Source of the DNA: Gemmatimonadota bacterium
GTDB taxonomy: Bacteria > Gemmatimonadota > Gemmatimonadetes > Gemmatimonadales > Gemmatimonadaceae
Assembly: GCA_003142495.1 (NCBI GenBank)
Contig: PLMM01000091.1
Location: 1 to 7,748 of the forward strand
Length of the DNA: 7,748 nt
Direction of reading: 5' to 3'
Shown here: positions 5,517 to 7,748 of the stretch, piece after piece
Layout: the number at the start of each line of letters is the position of its first letter
Position numbering within the stretch: position 1 is the first letter of the stretch
Program-made: the position numbers and the translations under genes
The notes under the pieces: generated by a model
The model's database searches: none
What the model saw: only the letters and a program-made list of their open reading frames with translations
Told to the model about the DNA's origin: nothing

Positions 5517-6104
5517 ATGGATGATCTCGATCGCCTCGTTCGACGGCTCGTGCAGAACGTTCGGAACAGCTATCCGCAGTATCTGAGTCAGCCGGTGGAT
5601 GTGTCGGAGCTCTACCAGACGCTCATTCCGTATCGGCACAATCGCACCGAGCTCGAGATCGAGACGAACCAGGATTACGAGGCGGCGCTCTGCCAGCTGC
5701 TCTCGGGTGAGCGCGGCTACGCGACCGGCGACTCCGCGATGCAGGACGCAATGCGGAAGGAGCTTTCGAGTCCGAATCCGAACACGGCCGTGTTCCGCGA
5801 CTTTGCCGCCGCGCGCGTGACGCTCACCGCCGAGGCGGTGCGCCACTTCGCCGATTCGCCCACGAGCATCCAGCGCGGCGCCCCGAGCTCGACGCCGCGC
5901 GCGTCCTCGGCTGCATCGAGCGCCAGTACCGCTGCCGGCGCGTGCCGGTACTGCGGCGGAACTCTCCCGGACGGGCGACGCGTGCTCTTTTGCCCGAGCT
6001 GCGGGCAGAATCTCATGGTGCAGCGCTGTCCCGCGTGTGGAACGGAGCTCGAGATCCACTGGAAGTACTGCATCACATGCGGCCGCGGAGTCGCGGCCAC
6101 GTGA
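5517..6104 (+). CDS. Double zinc-ribbon protein with a novel-looking N-terminal domain
   Basis: 195-residue protein in three parts. Residues 1-115 are a soluble, mostly helical-looking domain I do not recognise. Residues 116-141 are a Ser/Ala/Pro-rich linker. Residues 142-190 carry four Cys-x-x-Cys knuckles: 143/146, 159/162, 171/174 and 185/188. They form two tandem treble-clef/zinc-ribbon units of the kind found at the ends of many bacterial proteins, where they bind Zn2+ and support protein or nucleic-acid contacts. In the second unit, CPACG and CITCG frame an 10-residue spacer, as in double zinc-ribbon domains. ATG 5517 lies 8 nt after the glycosyltransferase stop, so the two are probably translated from one mRNA. 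The N-terminal stretch contains SYPQYLSQPVDVSELYQ (18-34), possibly an interaction surface, but no active-site pattern is evident. Function unknown; the metal binding is a strong inference. Confidence 0.82.
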   Translation: MDDLDRLVRRLVQNVRNSYPQYLSQPVDVSELYQTLIPYRHNRTELEIETNQDYEAALCQLLSGERGYATGDSAMQDAMRKELSSPNPNTAVFRDFAAARVTLTAEAVRHFADSPTSIQRGAPSSTPRASSAASSASTAAGACRYCGGTLPDGRRVLFCPSCGQNLMVQRCPACGTELEIHWKYCITCGRGVAAT

Positions 6105-6130
6105 CGCGCGCAGCGCGGCGAGGCTGAGTC

Positions 6131-7186
6131 GTGCCCCACACTCTCGCAGTCATCGCGGGCGATGGGATCGGCCCGGAAGTCGTCGGCGAAGCGCTCAAGG
6201 TGCTCGACGCGGTCGAGGCGGTGCACCATCCCGGCGTCGCTGTGGAGCAGCTGCCGTGGGGCGCCGAGCACTACCTGAAAACGGGGATCACGATTCCGCC
6301 CGAGGAGATGCAGCGCCTCGGCCGCGACGTGAGCGCGATCCTCGTTGGCGCGCTCGGCGACTCGCGCGTGCCCGACAACGTGCACGCGCGCGACATCCTC
6401 CTCGGGATGCGCTTCCAGCTCGATCTCTACGTGAACGAGCGCCCCGCGCGGCTGTTCGACGATCGGCTCACGCCGCTCAAGGGGAAGACCGTTCGCGATT
6501 TCGATCTCGTCGTCTTCCGCGAGAACACGGAAGGGTTGTACGTGAGCGTCGGCGGCGCGTTCAAGGTCGGGACGCCGGACGAGATCACGATCGCCGAGGA
6601 GCTCAACACGCGCAAGGGTGTGGAGCGGATCATCCGCCACGCCTTCGCATGGGCGCGCGAGCACGGGAAGACGCGCGTCACGATGGCCGACAAGGCGAAT
6701 GCGATCGCGGCGCATGGGCTCTGGCGCCGCGTGTTCGAGGAGGTCGGTGCGGAGTACACAGACATCAAGCGCGACACGCGCTACATCGACGCGATGGCGA
6801 TGGACCTCGTGCGCACGCCGGAAGCGTTCCAGGTGATCGTCACGGGCAATCTCTTCGGCGACATCCTTTCCGATCTCGCATCGATTCTCGTGGGCGGGCT
6901 GGGGATCGCGCCGAGCGCGAATCGGAATCCGGGGCGCGTGACGATGTACGAGCCGGTGCACGGGAGCGCGCCGCCGCTGGTCGGGAAGGACGTCGCGAAT
7001 CCGATGGCCGCGATTCTATCGCTCGCGATGATGCTCGAGGGTGTCGGTGAGCATGCATCGGCGGCGGCCGTCGAGCGCGCGGTTCGCGCCGCGATTACCG
7101 CTGGCGTCGGCACGCCTGACATCGGTGGCACGCTCGGGACGCGCGCCGTGGGCGACTGGATCGCCAACCACGTGCGCAAGGGCTGA
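6131..7186 (+). CDS. Isopropylmalate/isocitrate dehydrogenase-family enzyme (LeuB-like)
   Basis: 351-residue decarboxylating 2-hydroxyacid dehydrogenase. Family marks: AGDGIGPEV (9-17), substrate arginines Arg94, Arg104 and Arg130, RENTEGLY (130-137, catalytic Tyr137), Lys188 in ADKAN, Asp220, and GNLFGDILSDLAS (239-251, metal ligands Asp244 and Asp248), then EPVHGSAP (274-281). Members oxidise and decarboxylate isopropylmalate, homoisocitrate, isocitrate or tartrate with NAD(P). Leu90-Leu91 match the hydrophobic pocket of isopropylmalate dehydrogenase; homoisocitrate dehydrogenase of Thermus has Arg at the Leu91 position. RENTEGLY, however, is commoner in homoisocitrate, isocitrate and archaeal LeuB-type enzymes. 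After HGSAP, where NAD enzymes usually have Asp, there is Pro281. So the substrate is uncertain, with isopropylmalate the best guess. No leu, lys or TCA partner lies nearby. GTG 6131 has GAGG at 6120-6123 seven bases upstream and puts GDGIGPEV at the normal position. Confidence 0.88.
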   Translation: MPHTLAVIAGDGIGPEVVGEALKVLDAVEAVHHPGVAVEQLPWGAEHYLKTGITIPPEEMQRLGRDVSAILVGALGDSRVPDNVHARDILLGMRFQLDLYVNERPARLFDDRLTPLKGKTVRDFDLVVFRENTEGLYVSVGGAFKVGTPDEITIAEELNTRKGVERIIRHAFAWAREHGKTRVTMADKANAIAAHGLWRRVFEEVGAEYTDIKRDTRYIDAMAMDLVRTPEAFQVIVTGNLFGDILSDLASILVGGLGIAPSANRNPGRVTMYEPVHGSAPPLVGKDVANPMAAILSLAMMLEGVGEHASAAAVERAVRAAITAGVGTPDIGGTLGTRAVGDWIANHVRKG

Positions 7187-7254
7187 GTCCTGGCAGTTCC
7201 CCCCATGGCGGGAGGTGGTCATCTTTCGAGACTCACCACCGTTCGGGGACTCCA
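7187..7254 (+). other. Short intergenic gap with a strong Shine-Dalgarno-like run lacking a start codon
   Basis: This is the widest gap in the plus-strand run (68 bp). It holds GGAGGTGG at 7211-7218, a near-perfect Shine-Dalgarno, but no ATG, GTG or TTG lies 5-12 nt downstream. GGTGGT (7214-7219) can pair with ACCACC (7235-7240) over a 15-nt loop, leaving the thiolase GTG 14 nt after the stem. No terminator with a T-tract is seen. It may simply be a leader, or a ribosome standby structure for the thiolase. Confidence 0.25.
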
Positions 7255-7748
7255 GTGGGCACTCAGGGCAGCAACCGCGACGTCGTCTTCCTTTCCGGCG
7301 TGCGGACGCCATTTGGCACCTTCGGCGGCGCACTGAAAGACTTCAGCGCCATCGATCTCGGCGTCTTCGCGAGCAAGGCCGCGATGGTTGCCGCGCACGT
7401 CGGGCCGACGGAGATCCAGCATGCGATCTTCGGCAACGTGATGCAGACGACGTCCGACACGATCTATTACGCGCGCCACGTCGCGCTCCGATCGGGAGTG
7501 CCACAGGAGGTGCCCGCGCTCACCGTGAATCGTCTGTGCGGCTCCGGATTCCAGGCGGTGGTGAGCGGCGCACAGGAGATCCTGCTCGATGAAGCGGAGA
7601 TCTGCCTCGTGGGCGGTGGCGAGTCGATGTCGCAGGCGCCGCACATCGCGCGCGGCATGCGCTGGGGACTCTCGCTCGGCAAGAGCCCGATTCTCGAGGA
7701 CTCGCTGTGGGAAGGATTGAAGGATCCGTACGCCGGCTGCGCGATGGG
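7255..7748 (+). CDS. Thiolase (acetyl-CoA C-acyltransferase), N-terminal part, cut by window end
   Basis: The first 164 codons of a thiolase, open to the window end; family members are about 390 residues. VRTPFGTFGGAL (16-27) is the classic thiolase N-terminal block. Cys95 in NRLCGSGFQA (92-101) is the acyl-accepting nucleophile, and GGGESMSQAP follows at the usual distance. Such enzymes either condense two acetyl-CoA to acetoacetyl-CoA or cleave 3-ketoacyl-CoA in beta-oxidation; the His and second Cys that complete the site lie beyond the window. Type AtoB/PhaA versus FadA/FadI cannot be settled from this half. The GTG at 7255 is chosen because no earlier start is in frame after the previous gene, GGGGA (7245-7249) gives a ribosome site 5 nt upstream, and the N-terminus then begins eight residues before the first beta strand, as is usual. 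It follows the dehydrogenase stop by 68 nt. Confidence 0.92.
   Translation, partial: MGTQGSNRDVVFLSGVRTPFGTFGGALKDFSAIDLGVFASKAAMVAAHVGPTEIQHAIFGNVMQTTSDTIYYARHVALRSGVPQEVPALTVNRLCGSGFQAVVSGAQEILLDEAEICLVGGGESMSQAPHIARGMRWGLSLGKSPILEDSLWEGLKDPYAGCAM

Noticed and set aside
5717..6961. 414-codon minus-strand ORF spanning the zinc-ribbon and dehydrogenase genes
   Set aside because: Crosses two well-supported genes on the other strand and is His/Arg-rich without motifs.
6037..7050. 337-codon plus-strand ORF overlapping the dehydrogenase in another frame
   Set aside because: Arg-rich out-of-frame translation; the conserved dehydrogenase residues are all in the 6131 frame.
7197..7214. Imperfect palindrome around CCATGG as a terminator for the dehydrogenase gene
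   Set aside because: The loop would be too small, there is a central C-C mismatch and no T-tract follows.
1..7748. CRISPR arrays, insertion sequences, prophage genes, tRNA genes
   Set aside because: I saw no regularly spaced repeats, transposase or integrase motifs, terminal inverted repeats or tRNA-like cloverleaf sequences on either strand.

Overview
High-GC bacterial chromosomal DNA (roughly two-thirds G+C by eye), densely packed, with strong G/C bias at third codon positions. That bias creates long antisense and out-of-frame shadow ORFs. I see no phage, IS, CRISPR, tRNA or rRNA signals. The gene set and protein style (OtsA/OtsB pair, RNase H variant with a DES motif, small hypothetical proteins in tight co-directional series) suggest an environmental, Gemmatimonadota-like bacterium. 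That placement is inference from general impression, not from a marker gene.

Layout. (1) 1-137: the lysine/alanine/proline-rich tail of a plus-strand gene that begins outside the window. (2) 160-2441, minus strand: a two-gene trehalose operon, otsA then otsB, coupled by a 4-bp ATGA overlap. It converges on the K-rich gene, and a strong GC-rich hairpin with the otsB stop codon in its loop lies at the junction. (3) 2442-2683: a divergent intergenic region holding a perfect short inverted repeat near otsA, a bulged 10-bp hairpin and a possible 46-codon ORF. (4) 2684-7748, plus strand: a tight eight-gene run. In order these are a GHMP sugar kinase, a 72-residue WYL-like mini-protein, an RNase HI-like protein, a 60-residue membrane-anchored peptide, a family 2 glycosyltransferase, a zinc-ribbon protein, an isopropylmalate/isocitrate dehydrogenase-family enzyme, and the first 164 codons of a thiolase cut by the window edge.

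How it fits together. OtsA and OtsB make trehalose from UDP-glucose and glucose-6-phosphate by way of trehalose-6-phosphate, a classical osmotic and desiccation protectant route. The plus-strand genes do not form one recognisable pathway; they look like a co-transcribed mix of sugar activation/transfer, nucleic-acid handling and central metabolism. The most interesting point is the RNase HI-like protein. It keeps the fold signature, the basic handle and two of the four catalytic carboxylates, but has Ala and Asn where the canonical Glu and the last Asp should be, plus an extra Glu beside the first Asp. Its start codon directly abuts the stop codon of the WYL-like protein.
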